Source: Comamonas testosteroni
GTDB taxonomy: Bacteria > Pseudomonadota > Gammaproteobacteria > Burkholderiales > Burkholderiaceae_C
Reading direction: 5' to 3'
Assembly: GCA_008727115.1 (NCBI GenBank)
Contig: CP044131.1
Location: 1,736,001-1,800,000, forward strand
Length of the DNA stretch: 64,000 bases
Of this stretch, positions 9,379 to 18,602 are shown one piece after another. Numbering within the stretch: position 1 is the first letter of the stretch; the number at the start of each line of letters is the position of its first letter. A program made the position numbers and the translations under genes. The notes under the pieces were generated by a model that saw nothing but the letters and a program-made list of their open reading frames with translations, was not told the origin of the DNA and did not search any database.

Positions 9379-9829
9379 TTCTCCCTCTCCTTGTACAAAT
9401 CGCTCTTGAACTTAAGCCAAACACCGATTGGGGCTAAATGCTTTTACTCAAAGTAACGGATGACACAAGTAAGTGGCGTGGGGAATTCGCTTCGAAAATT
9501 CGCTGCATTGGTCAAAAAATTTTTGATGTGTGGCTAGGCGATAAACAAGCACTTTTACAGAATCCTGTCGTCCACATAGTCGAAAATTTCGGTTGAACTA
9601 AGCGTTGCCTTCTGCGCAAATGATCCAAATCAGGCATGCATTGATCTGCAGCGGAGGTTACTTCTATCAAGGGAAGAGGGCAGTTTTTCGAGCTGGATGC
9701 GCCTCTCAGGCAGGGTACTCGTTATCTGAGGTCATGGATGTTAGGGACGCTCCTACAGCATCGATTCCATGCGCGCCGGACCATGGCTATTCCGTCGCCT
9801 TGGCGTCTTTGACACGGAAAGGAGTTGAT
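9379..9829. other. Divergent intergenic region
   Basis: About 450 bp between the divergent 129-aa gene and the glycine-zipper gene. It is AT-richer than its surroundings and presumably holds promoters for both. An open frame runs in from 9605 to the glycine-zipper gene, but its first 75 codons lack a credible start signal. Confidence 0.4.
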
Positions 9830-10315
9830 ATGAGCGATCCAAAAGACAAGTTGAATCCTGATCCCATTACAACAGGAGAGCCAGGAGCTCACCCTGTTGG
9901 CACTGGCTTAGGGGCAACAGGAGGGGCAATTGCTGGCGCTGCTGCAGGTCTTGTCGGTGGACCAATAGGTGTAGCTGTTGGTACGGTTGTGGGTGCCGTC
10001 ATTGGTGGCTTTGCGGGTAAAGAGGCTGCAGAGGTTGCGAACCCTACAGAGCATGACGCTTACTGGCGTGAGGCTCATATAGGTGAGCCGTACTACCTCT
10101 CTGAATACACATACGACGAATACGGGCCTGCCTATCGGGCCGGATATGAAGCACGATTTGCAGGAACGGACTGGGATACAACCCGAGCGGAGTGGGCTCG
10201 TCGTTGGGATGCAGAGCACGCTGACGGCAAACTCAAATGGGAAAAAGCGGAGCCTGCTGTGAAAGCGGCATGGGAGCGTGCCAATCGCGCCTATGTGCAG
10301 GAAACAGGATCTTAA
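9830..10315 (+). CDS. Glycine-zipper-containing stress protein
   Basis: A 161-residue protein. ATG 9830 is chosen because AAAGGAG lies 5-6 nt upstream. Residues ~25-65 are a glycine zipper (GATGGAIAGAAAGLVGG and similar repeats), a hydrophobic Gly-rich stretch that can pack as membrane helices. The C-terminal ~90 residues are acidic and aromatic: HDAYWREAH, then YGPAYRAGYEAR, then Trp-rich helices. I have seen this architecture in small proteins near stress genes, but no function is established. It precedes the katE region by 167 bp. Confidence 0.7.
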   Translation: MSDPKDKLNPDPITTGEPGAHPVGTGLGATGGAIAGAAAGLVGGPIGVAVGTVVGAVIGGFAGKEAAEVANPTEHDAYWREAHIGEPYYLSEYTYDEYGPAYRAGYEARFAGTDWDTTRAEWARRWDAEHADGKLKWEKAEPAVKAAWERANRAYVQETGS

Positions 10316-10565
10316 TTTTTAGGTTCAGGTAAGTGGCACCTCAAGACTCCTGCCTGATTTTTCTTCTTAACTTCCGTATGTATTCCATGCGGCTTTGCAA
10401 TGTAAGTTTTAACGCACCCGCCATTGCGTGGATTTCATCTTCAGAGCGTTAAAGCACGCATTTCTTTTACAAAGGAAATCTCATGCCTAAAAGCCAGCCG
10501 AAGACAACAACGCATCAGCAACGAGGTAGCGGAGGGGAATTGCAGCAGCAAGCAGGTGATGGCCA

Positions 10566-10573
10566 TCCTGTGA
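10566..10573. repeat. Left 8-bp target-site duplication
   Basis: TCCTGTGA immediately before the IS; identical to 12039-12046 on the other side. The 8-bp length is usual for ISL3-family elements. Confidence 0.93.
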
Positions 10574-12038
10574 GGTCCTTCGTCATTTCGTGTGGAACAC
10601 AACACTCACAATGCTCCCCTGGTTGTTGAGCCCGGTGGGCATGTGTGCAGGCCGCTGGCCGGCCTGTGCACATGTCCACGAGGCGTGTTTGATCAGGAGG
10701 ATGAGTCCATGGGCATTGCCGTAGAAGCTCTGTTCACCAGCGCGCTGGGCTTGCAGCCGCCGTGGGTCGTCGATGACGTCAGGCTCGACACCGCCAAGCG
10801 GCGTATCGACTTCGAGATCGGCTGCCACACCAGCAGGCTCGCCTGCCCGGCATGCGGTGCGGCCACGCAACCGGTGCACGACCGGCTGCGCCGATCCTGG
10901 CGGCACCTGGACTTCTTCCAGTTCGAGGCCTGGCTGCACTGCGACGTGCCGCGCGTGGCCTGCGGTGCCTGCGGCAAGACCACGCAGGTGGCCGTGCCCT
11001 GGGCGCGTCCGGGCTCGGGCTTCACCGCGGCGTTCGAAGCGCTGGCGCTGACCTTGTGCCTGGACCTGCCGGTGCGCCAGGCCGCCGAGTTGCTGCGCTG
11101 CAAGGACAAGCGGCTGTGGCGGCGCATCGAGTTCTACGTCGCGCAGGCGCGTGCGCTGGAAGACTTCGCCGGCGTGCGCACGGTGGGCATCGACGAGACC
11201 AGCCTGCGGCGCGGGCAGCACTACATCACCGTCGTGCACGACCTGGATCGCAAGCGGCTGCTGTTCGCCACCGAGGGGCGCGAGCACCGCACGGTGGTGG
11301 AGTTCGCCGAGGATCTGAAGGCCCATGGCGGCGATCCCGCCCAGGTGCGGCACGTGTGCATGGACATGAGCGCAGCCTACGCCAAGGGCGTGGCGCTGGC
11401 GCTGCCCGAGGCGCAGATCAGCTACGACCGCTTTCACGTCGTCTCGATGGCCATCGATGCGATGGACCAGGTGCGCCGCGCGGAGATGGCCACCGACGCG
11501 CAGGCGGTGCGAGCCGCGCTGGGCGCTGGCGGCCGCAAGACGCTCAGGCAGCTGCTGTGGGGCATGCGGCGCAACCCCAGCACCTGGAGCGCCCGCCAGC
11601 TCGATGCCATGCACTGGCTGCAGCGCTCGACGCTCAAGAGCGCGCGGGCGTGGCGGCTGAAGATGGCGCTGCGCGCGGTGTACGCACGGGCCACAGCGCA
11701 CAACAGCATCGAACAGGCCGCATCCGACCTCAGGGCCTGGCTGAGCTGGGCGCGGCGCTGTCGGCTCGAGCCGTTCAAGAAGCTGGCCGCCACGCTCAAG
11801 GAGCGGTTCGACGCGGTGGTGCGCGGCATGGTCGATCACCGCAGCAACGCCTTCGTCGAGGCGATGAACGGGCTGCTGCAGCAGGCCAAGCGCGCCGCGC
11901 GCGGCTTCAGGACGAGCCAGAACTTCATCGCCATCGCCTACCTGCGCATGTCCAAGCTCAAGCACCTGCCGGCCAGTCCGTTCGCGCCAGCCATGCCGAC
12001 ATGACGCGAAGCGTTTCCACACAAAACGGCATAGAGCC
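10574..12038 (+). mobile_element. Complete ISL3-family insertion sequence
   Basis: A 1465-bp element. Its ends are imperfect inverted repeats: GGTCCTTCG...GTGTGGAA on the left and GGCTCTATG...GTGTGGAA on the right (17 of 24 positions match). It is flanked by the exact 8-bp duplication TCCTGTGA. It contains one intact transposase gene in the same direction as the interrupted catalase. GC is clearly higher than in the host stress cluster, which suggests a recent arrival. Confidence 0.93.
10709..12004 (+). CDS. ISL3-family transposase
   Basis: A 431-residue DDE transposase. ATG 10709 is preferred because AGGAGG lies 8 nt upstream; a longer frame begins at 10592. An N-terminal zinc ribbon is visible (CPACG...C, then ACGACG). 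Likely catalytic residues are the Asp in VGIDETSL, the Asp in CMDMSAAYAKG and the Glu in AFVEAMNGLLQQAKR, the usual ISL3 pattern. No internal stop or frameshift, so the element may still be active. Confidence 0.93.
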   Translation: MGIAVEALFTSALGLQPPWVVDDVRLDTAKRRIDFEIGCHTSRLACPACGAATQPVHDRLRRSWRHLDFFQFEAWLHCDVPRVACGACGKTTQVAVPWARPGSGFTAAFEALALTLCLDLPVRQAAELLRCKDKRLWRRIEFYVAQARALEDFAGVRTVGIDETSLRRGQHYITVVHDLDRKRLLFATEGREHRTVVEFAEDLKAHGGDPAQVRHVCMDMSAAYAKGVALALPEAQISYDRFHVVSMAIDAMDQVRRAEMATDAQAVRAALGAGGRKTLRQLLWGMRRNPSTWSARQLDAMHWLQRSTLKSARAWRLKMALRAVYARATAHNSIEQAASDLRAWLSWARRCRLEPFKKLAATLKERFDAVVRGMVDHRSNAFVEAMNGLLQQAKRAARGFRTSQNFIAIAYLRMSKLKHLPASPFAPAMPT

Positions 12039-12046
12039 TCCTGTGA
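12039..12046. repeat. Right 8-bp target-site duplication
   Basis: TCCTGTGA directly after the IS right end, matching 10566-10573. Confidence 0.93.
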
Positions 12047-14154
12047 TGACGACCCAGCAGGGCATTGCGATTTCGGACAACCAAAACTCTCTCAAGGCAT
12101 ACGAGAGAGGTCCAGGGCTGCTTGAAGACTTCGTTCTTCGCGAGAAGATCACACACTTTGATCACGAGCGTATTCCTGAGCGAATCGTGCATGCCCGCGG
12201 AACCGGGGCACACGGCTATTTCGAGTTGAGCGATTCGCTTGCCAAATTCACTAAGGCCAAGGTGCTGACGGAAAAAGGGAAGAAGGTTCCGATCTTTGTG
12301 CGCTTTTCTACCGTGGCAGGGGGCGCAGGATCCGTTGATACCCCCCGAGACGTTCGGGGGTTTGCCATCAAGTTTTACACCGAGGAGGGTAACTGGGACC
12401 TTGTTGGAAACAACGTGCCGGTATTCTTCATCCAGGATGCAATGAAGTTCCCCGACCTGGTACATGCCGTCAAAATGGAGCCTGATCGAGGGTTCCCTCA
12501 GGCAGCAACCGCGCATGACACATTCTGGGACTTCATTTCATTGATGCCAGAGTCGATGCATATGGTCATGTGGATCATGAGCGATCGAACGATTCCTCGA
12601 AGTCTGCGAACCATTGAAGGCTTTGGAGTCCACAGCTATCGTCTCATCAATGCAAAGGGCGAGAGCACCTTTGTCAAATTTCACTGGCGGCCCGAGTTGG
12701 GCATTCAGTCCAACATCTGGGATGAAGCAGCGCAGTTGCAGGCCGCTGACAATGACTACCATCGTCGCGACTTGTTCGAAGCTCTGGAGGCGGGGCAAAA
12801 GCCCGCTTGGGAGCTTTCCGTGCAGCTATTCACGCAAGAGCAGGCCAACGCTCTGCCTTATGACCATCTTGACCCCACAAAAATCATCCCAGAAGAGGTG
12901 ATTCCGCTGCGCAAGATCGGGCGCTTTGTGCTGGACAGGTGGCCAGATAACTTCTTTGCAGAAACAGAGCAGGTCGCATTTTGTCCCGCCAATGTGCCGC
13001 CGGGCATCGATTTTTCGAACGACCCATTGCTGCAAGGGCGTCTCTTCTCCTATCTGGATACCCAGCTCTCGCGTTTGGGAGGGCCAAATTTCGCGCAAAT
13101 TCCGATCAATGCTCCCAAATGTCCTTTCGCACATCATCAGCGCGACGGACATATGCAGATGCAGGTGCCTAAAGGGAGAGTGGCGTACGAGCCGTCAAGC
13201 TTGCAGTCCGATAGTCCGAGAGCATCTGTCGCTCAAGGAACCCATGCATTTGCGGAAATGGCGAATGGTAGCAAAGGGCGAGTTCGGCCTGAGTCATTTG
13301 CTGATCACTACAGCCAGGCGCGAATGTTCTATCGTAGCCAAAGCGAGGTGGAGCAGTCACACATTGCGATCGCACTGGTGTTTGAGCTATCCAAAGTGCA
13401 AACACCGCATGTACGCAGTGCAATGGTCAGCCATTTGCGCGTGATTGATGAGAAGCTGGGCCAGAGGGTTGCCGCAGGCTTGGGCCTGTCGCCTGCGCCT
13501 GATGCCGCAACCCCTGCGGTTCCCGTGACCGACCTGGATCTGAGTCCCGCGACACGAATCATTGACCGCATGAAGCTGACACTGGAAGGGCGGTGTATTG
13601 CCATCTTGGTCGATGAAGGCTCGAATGCCGAGTCTGTAGCAGCCCTGCGTAAAGCTCTCGAAGCGGAGAAAGCCACCGTCAAGATCATTGCTCCGCGAAT
13701 TGACGGCATCAAGCTAAGCAATGGCAAGACGATCCACGTAGATGGGCAACTGGCGGGCTCGCCTTCTGCTCAGTTCGATGCCGTAGCTTCCATCATTCCG
13801 CTTGAATCAGGAAAGAGGCTCTCCAAAGATGCGGTTGCTCAGAACTGGTTTCGCGATGCCTTCGGGCACTTGAAGGCCATTGCGGCATGCAAGGGGACAC
13901 AAGCCATCTTGACGGCAGGAGGGGTTAATCCAGACGCTGGCGTAATAGATCCATCAGAGATAGAGGCCTTTATCAAGGCTGCCCAAACCCGCTTTTGGAA
14001 TCGCGAGCCGGGAATACGAACGCTTGCATGAAGGGGGATGCAAGATAAGGACTCTGTAATGATCTAGGCTTCATCTCAAGGGTCTTGAGATTTGAAGTTT
14101 TCCACGCATGATGGCGGGAGTATCTCGCGGTGGTGCGATAGGTATTGGTAGATC

Positions 14155-14187
14155 AACAATGGGCTCGCATGAGCCCATTGTTTTTAG
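14155..14187 (+). terminator. Rho-independent terminator after katE
   Basis: AACAATGGGCTC (14155-14166) pairs perfectly with GAGCCCATTGTT (14171-14182) across a GCAT loop, followed by a T run. It separates the catalase from the convergent acyl-CoA dehydrogenase gene. Confidence 0.85.
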
Positions 14188-14256
14188 GTCTTAAAGGCCT
14201 GATCAGATTCGTTTTATTGCCAGGCCAACGGCACTGTCTCTAAGCCTTTGGCGCTA

Positions 14257-16047
14257 TCAGAACATATCCATGGGCAGTTCCATCACGCTGTCTGCGCCGT
14301 GGAGAACAGCATCAGCCTGCCCGGGGACACGAGCCAGAATGTGCTCGGCGTAGAACTTGGCTGTGGTGAGCTTGGCCTGCATGAAAGCAGCATCCTGACC
14401 CAGATTCAGTTGTGCTTGGGCTGCCAGGGCAGAGCGGCCCATTTGCCAGCCGGCAACCAGATTGCCGGTGAGCATCAGATAAGGGACGCTGCCTGCATAT
14501 GCAGCGTTAGGGGTGGCTTTGGCATTGGCCACCATAAAGTCCACGACCTTCACAAAGGCTTGGCGAGCCAAGCTCAGGCTGGCAGCGATTGCCTTGGCTG
14601 TGTCGGTGCCGCTGGTGTTCAGCTCGGCTTCGGTCTTTTCGATCTGGGCGGCAATGGCCTTGGCAGTCTGGCCGCCATCTCGCGCAGTCTTGCGGCCCAC
14701 CAGGTCGTTGGCCTGAATGGCGGTCGTGCCTTCGTAGATGGTCAGAATCTTGGCATCGCGGTAGTACTGGGCGGCACCGGTTTCCTCGATAAAGCCCATG
14801 CCGCCGTGCACCTGCACGCCGAGGCTGGTGACCTCCAGGCTCATTTCTGTGCTGTAGCCCTTGACCAGTGGAACCATGAACTCATAGAAAGTCTGGTTGG
14901 CCTGACGCACGGCTGGATCAGGGTGGTGGTGGGCTGCATCGTAGGCGGCAGCAGCTGTGGTGGCCATGGCACGGCAGCCCTCGTTGCTGGCGCGCATGGT
15001 CATGAGCATGCGGCGCACATCGGGGTGGTGAATGATGGTGGCGCTGGTTTTGACGGAACCATCGACAGGGCGGCTTTGTACACGCTCCTTGGCATAGGCT
15101 ACAGCGTGCTGGTAGGAACGCTCGGCCACAGCCAGACCTTGAACGCCGACGGCATAGCGGGCGGCGTTCATCATGATGAACATGTATTCAAGACCGCGGT
15201 TTTCCTCGCCCACAAGGTAGCCAATGGCACCGCCGTTGTCGCCAAACTGCAGCACTGCGGTGGGCGAGGCCTTGATGCCCATCTTGTGCTCGATGCTGAC
15301 GCAATGCACATCGTTGCGCTCACCCAGAGAGCCGTCTTGGTTCACCAGGAACTTGGGCACGACGAACAGGCTGATGCCCTTGACACCTTCGGGCGCACCG
15401 GCCACGCGGGCCAGCACCAGATGGACGATGTTGTCCGCCATGTCGTGCTCGCCATAGGTGATGAAGATTTTGGTGCCGAACACCTTGTACGTGCCATCGC
15501 CCTGTGGCTCAGCCTTGGTGCGAACCAGAGCCAGGTCGGAGCCGGCCTGTGGTTCGGTCAGGTTCATGGTGCCGGTCCACTCGCCAGTGACCAGTTTTTC
15601 CAGATAAGTGGATTTGAGCTCATCGCTGCCAGCCGTGAGCAGTGCCTCGATGGCGCCGTCGGTCAGCAGAGGGCACAGGGCAAAGCTCAGATTGGCGCTG
15701 TTGAGCATTTCAATGCAAGCGGCACCAATGGTTTTGGGCAGACCCTGGCCGCCAAAGTCGGTGGGGTGCTGTAAGCCTTGCCAGCCGCCTTCGGCGTATT
15801 GCTTGAAGGCATCGGCAAAACCGGGGGTGGTGGTGACGACGCCGTCCTTGAAGGAGGAGGGGTTGACGTCACCGGGCACGTTCAGAGGCGCGACCACGCC
15901 TTCGCAGAGCTTGGCACATTCTTCCAGCACAGCCTGTGCTGTTTCCAGGCCAGCATCTTCAAAGCCGGGAATCTGGGCAACTTGATCGATCTGGGCCAGA
16001 TGCTCCATGTCGAACAACATGTCTTTGATGGGGGCTGTGTAGGTCAT
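14257..16047 (-). CDS. Acyl-CoA dehydrogenase (DmdC/FadE-like, 596 aa)
   Basis: An FAD enzyme that introduces a trans-2 double bond into an acyl-CoA. The length and the N-terminus (MTYTAPIKDMLFDMEHL) fit the long ~600-residue subgroup often named after 3-methylmercaptopropionyl-CoA dehydrogenase, with an extra C-terminal domain. Visible features are the FAD-contact region TMNLTEPQAGSDL, the MGFIEETG segment, and catalytic Glu439 in ILTIYEGTTAIQ. It stands alone on the minus strand. A perfect palindrome about 150 bp upstream is a likely operator. The substrate cannot be read from sequence; medium or long acyl-CoA is as likely as sulfur compounds. Confidence 0.9.
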   Translation of the reverse strand: MTYTAPIKDMLFDMEHLAQIDQVAQIPGFEDAGLETAQAVLEECAKLCEGVVAPLNVPGDVNPSSFKDGVVTTTPGFADAFKQYAEGGWQGLQHPTDFGGQGLPKTIGAACIEMLNSANLSFALCPLLTDGAIEALLTAGSDELKSTYLEKLVTGEWTGTMNLTEPQAGSDLALVRTKAEPQGDGTYKVFGTKIFITYGEHDMADNIVHLVLARVAGAPEGVKGISLFVVPKFLVNQDGSLGERNDVHCVSIEHKMGIKASPTAVLQFGDNGGAIGYLVGEENRGLEYMFIMMNAARYAVGVQGLAVAERSYQHAVAYAKERVQSRPVDGSVKTSATIIHHPDVRRMLMTMRASNEGCRAMATTAAAAYDAAHHHPDPAVRQANQTFYEFMVPLVKGYSTEMSLEVTSLGVQVHGGMGFIEETGAAQYYRDAKILTIYEGTTAIQANDLVGRKTARDGGQTAKAIAAQIEKTEAELNTSGTDTAKAIAASLSLARQAFVKVVDFMVANAKATPNAAYAGSVPYLMLTGNLVAGWQMGRSALAAQAQLNLGQDAAFMQAKLTTAKFYAEHILARVPGQADAVLHGADSVMELPMDMF

Positions 16048-16201
16048 CGTCTCTGTTTCCTTGAATGCAGACTCTGCGGGGTGCGGAGTCTGGGTTGTGC
16101 CTTTGATTGTTGGGGATGTGGTCTGCCGCTGATGGCAGGGGCTTCCCTCGACTTCATGCGCGCTGTCCAGAGCTCAAAATCAGGACCGCATATTGCATTG
16201 A

Positions 16202-16215
16202 CGTTTACGTAAACG
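16202..16215. promoter_or_regulatory. Perfect 14-bp palindrome, likely operator for the acyl-CoA dehydrogenase gene
   Basis: CGTTTACGTAAACG reads the same on both strands and lies in the 329-bp gap upstream of the acyl-CoA dehydrogenase start at 16047. Similar TTTACGTAAA-type sites are bound by regulators of fatty-acid and branched-chain acyl-CoA catabolism (for example PsrA, FadP or LiuR types). Which regulator acts here is not known. Confidence 0.6.
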
Positions 16216-16376
16216 GAATAATTCTAGGGGCAGTCTGTACCGGATTGGCACTGTCAAGCCTCAATATGATTGCCAAGGCTTGCGGCAAGCTTGCAGTCAA
16301 AGTGAAACTCTGAAGTTAATCTCGAAAACATGGTGTTTACCCTTGGTTTTGTGAAGAAGCTTGTTCCCATCCAGGT

Positions 16377-17315
16377 TCAAGAACGAAGGTAAATGGCTTC
16401 TCCTGAACTCTCGTATTCCTGCCGGATATGGCCAGCGGTCAGCAGCTCTTGCAGGTGCTGCGAGATGCTGCGTGCCTCGGCACCCTGAACCCAGGGCGCG
16501 TCGAAGCCTTGTGGATAGAGCAGGCGCTGCGCCACCATCTGTGCAAGCGTCATGGGTTGCTCTGCCAGCCAGTCCAGAATCCGAGCCTCTCGCTCATCGA
16601 TGACAGCCGCAAAGCGCCGAAGGCCGCGCAGAAAAGTCTCTCGTTCGGTATAGATACCTTTGTGGTGCGATGTGACCCAGACCCTGGCATCGATCTCGGG
16701 CAGTCGCTCCAGGCTGCGGCGAAAGTCTGCAAGGCTGGAGCAGGCGTCGCCGTAACACGGGCCAAAGCCCGTCAGATCGATATCGCCGATAAAGGCCACG
16801 CCCTCGGGCTCGACCAGCAGCACGCTGTGGCCGGCCGTATGGCCGGGCATGTGAATGGCGCGGATGCGTGACTGACCCAGCTCCCAGACAGCACCGTCTT
16901 CGTAGCCTTGCGCATCGGGCCTGGGCCGGTAGAAAAATTCTGCCTCCAGCTTGGTCCGTATCTGCTGGGCCACCGCTCCATGGGCCCAGCCCAGCGTGGC
17001 CAGCAAGCCCTCCCAGCTTTGCAGTGCTGGCAAGTCGGCCTGATGTGCAAAGACCTGAGCCTGCGGCAGGCGGTGCAGACCGGCCATATGGTCTTCATGC
17101 ACATGGCCCAGCACCACCAGCTCAGCGGCGTCGAACTCGGCACCGATGTGGTTGGCCACGATGGGGGTATCCAGCGCCGCCAGCGTATCGCTGCCGGCAA
17201 TCATGATCTGGTTGCCGTCCGGGTATTTGCCGCCCTTGGCGCCGCGAAACACGCTCACGCGGCCAAACTGGTGGCGCTGTATCTCAGGCGGCGGGGTGTG
17301 GGTGAGAGAGGTCAT
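16377..17315 (-). CDS. MBL-fold metallo-hydrolase
   Basis: A 312-residue metallo-beta-lactamase-fold enzyme. The zinc-binding motif reads HVHEDHM, followed by the His in MPGHTAGHS and the Asp in FIGDIDL, then a late His pair in TSHHKG. The C-terminal ~90 residues look like a winged-helix lid (ILDWLAEQPMTLAQMV). ATG 17315 is chosen over much longer in-frame starts that would add an unlikely tail; ATG 17324 is also possible. It is divergent from the NUDIX gene. The substrate is unknown; hydroxyacyl-thioesters or related esters are typical for the fold. Confidence 0.82.
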   Translation of the reverse strand: MTSLTHTPPPEIQRHQFGRVSVFRGAKGGKYPDGNQIMIAGSDTLAALDTPIVANHIGAEFDAAELVVLGHVHEDHMAGLHRLPQAQVFAHQADLPALQSWEGLLATLGWAHGAVAQQIRTKLEAEFFYRPRPDAQGYEDGAVWELGQSRIRAIHMPGHTAGHSVLLVEPEGVAFIGDIDLTGFGPCYGDACSSLADFRRSLERLPEIDARVWVTSHHKGIYTERETFLRGLRRFAAVIDEREARILDWLAEQPMTLAQMVAQRLLYPQGFDAPWVQGAEARSISQHLQELLTAGHIRQEYESSGEAIYLRS

Positions 17316-17433
17316 GTGATGCATAAAACAGAAGCCAGCTTCTGCGAAGATTAAGCCCATGCAGCGAATGGCGCTGTCACTACGGCGCGAGTGAAAGACG
17401 AGTGAGCTGACACAGCAAGACAAAGAAGCCCAT

Positions 17434-18006
17434 TTGATTGAGCACCCCATCAAGAGCGAGCTGGTACACCAAGGCAGCTTTTTGACCGTGAAGCTCGATA
17501 CCGTGCGCCTGCCCCATGGCGGGCAAGCCACGCGTGAGTATGTGCTCCACCCTGGCGCCGTGGTGGTGATCGGCCTGCTTGACGATGGACGTGTGCTGCT
17601 GGAGCGCCAGTTTCGCTACCCCGTGGGGCAGGTGATGACGGAGTTTCCCGCAGGCAAGCTGGATGCGGGCGAGTCGCCGCTGCTCTGCGCCCAGCGTGAG
17701 CTGCTGGAGGAAACCGGCTACAGCGCGCGTGAATGGGCCTATGCCGGCCCCATGCATCTGGCCATTGGTTATTCCGACGAGGTGATTCACGTGTTCTTTG
17801 CGCGTGGCCTGACTGCGGGCGAGCGCCATCTCGATGCCGATGAGTTTCTCGATGTCTGCAGCATGACGCCTGCCGAGTTGCTCGAGGGCGTGCGTACCGG
17901 CCAGGTGACGGATGCCAAGACCCTGAGCTGCTGCCTGTGGCTGCAGAACGTGCAAAGCGGGGCCTGGGCACTGGACTGGCAAACGACCAATGGTTTTGAG
18001 AGCTGA
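17434..18006 (+). CDS. NUDIX hydrolase (ADP-ribose pyrophosphatase-like)
   Basis: A 190-residue protein with a full NUDIX box, GKLDAGESPLLCAQRELLEE followed by TGY, which binds the catalytic metal. The upstream strands (VVVIGLLDDGRVLLERQFRYP) and overall length fit the ADP-ribose/NudF group that hydrolyses nucleoside-diphosphate sugars. The start is TTG 17434, preceded by an AAAGAAG-like site; no better start is in frame. It is divergent from the MBL hydrolase gene. Confidence 0.88.
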   Translation: MIEHPIKSELVHQGSFLTVKLDTVRLPHGGQATREYVLHPGAVVVIGLLDDGRVLLERQFRYPVGQVMTEFPAGKLDAGESPLLCAQRELLEETGYSAREWAYAGPMHLAIGYSDEVIHVFFARGLTAGERHLDADEFLDVCSMTPAELLEGVRTGQVTDAKTLSCCLWLQNVQSGAWALDWQTTNGFES

Positions 18007-18225
18007 AAGCGCTTGGTGCTCAATGATTTCAGCATGAAAAGTATCTGAATTCATTGATGGACGAGCGCTACGTGCTCTTGTTTTTGATGTGGGTACAGGT
18101 CGATGCCATGGCTCGCCCGAGTCGCTCTGCTGGAGACGGAGCATCCGATAAACTCGGCCCATGCACCCTGGCGCGCAACCCATGTTTGAAGGTTGATGGC
18201 CGAGGCCGGTGCTCAGGAGTGTTTC

Positions 18226-18534
18226 ATGGAATCGTCGGATCTTGAGGATGACAGCGTTTTTGAAAGCGCAGCCGAGCTGTTCAAGGCCATGGCCGCGCCC
18301 ATGCGCCTGAAGATCATCAGTGCGCTGTGCAATGGAGAAAAGAATGTCTCCGAGCTGCTGGCGTCGATAGACACCACCCAGCCCAATATGTCCCAGCACC
18401 TGAACACGCTCTACCAGTCCGGCATTCTGGGGCGCAGGCGTGAGGGCGTCAGCATCTACTACTTCATTGCCAACGAAAAGGTGGTGCACATGTGCCGCAC
18501 GATCTGCGTGCAGATTGCCATTGAGCAGAACTGA
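18226..18534 (+). CDS. ArsR-family regulator, SoxR/SqrR-like, of the sox cluster
   Basis: A 102-residue winged-helix repressor. ATG 18226 follows AGGAGT at 7 nt. The helix-turn-helix reads VSELLASIDTTQPNMSQHLN. Cys in ISALCNGEK and Cys residues in the last helix (HMCRTICVQ) match the two-Cys layout of persulfide-sensing ArsR proteins such as SqrR and BigR, which release DNA when a polysulfide bridge forms. Its place at the head of the sox region suggests control of thiosulfate oxidation; an AT-rich palindrome at 20830 is a candidate site. Confidence 0.85.
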   Translation: MESSDLEDDSVFESAAELFKAMAAPMRLKIISALCNGEKNVSELLASIDTTQPNMSQHLNTLYQSGILGRRREGVSIYYFIANEKVVHMCRTICVQIAIEQN

Positions 18535-18549
18535 TGAGCTGACACCGAC

Positions 18550-18576
18550 AAAAAAGGCGCCTGAGGCGCCTTTTTC
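18550..18576. terminator. Bidirectional terminator
   Basis: AAAAAGGCGCC, a TGA loop, then GGCGCCTTTTT. It is symmetric and lies between the convergent arsR and dsrE genes, so it can serve both. Confidence 0.88.
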
Positions 18577-18602
18577 ATGTCTGCTGCACGAGGTTTTTTT
18601 GT

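Larger units (their letters stand above)
10483..14031 (+). pseudogene. katE: Large-subunit catalase katE, split by an insertion sequence
   Basis: The first 30 codons (ATG 10483, AAAGGA upstream) are followed by an IS at 10574-12038. The frame resumes at 12046 and runs to 14031. Removing the IS and one target copy restores an unbroken ~691-residue protein. The catalase core is present: catalytic His79 in VHARG, the Asn152-Asn153 pair in LVGNN, and proximal haem Tyr366 in RLFSY. The last ~150 residues form the flavodoxin/class-I amidotransferase-like domain of HPII-type catalases. The enzyme would break down H2O2 in the cytoplasm. With its promoter and start cut off, the remaining core could be made only from a new promoter and the ATG at 12046, which has no good ribosome-binding site. 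Confidence 0.9.

Noticed and set aside
10583-12022. A 479-codon minus-strand frame across the IS
   Set aside because: It mirrors the transposase gene and has no recognisable motif; it is a high-GC shadow.
10852-14031. A 1059-codon open frame joining IS sequence to catalase
   Set aside because: The first ~400 codons are a shadow of the transposase gene in another frame. Only 12046-14031 is real catalase.
14248-15774. A 508-codon plus-strand frame
   Set aside because: Antisense to the acyl-CoA dehydrogenase, whose catalytic motifs are clear on the other strand.
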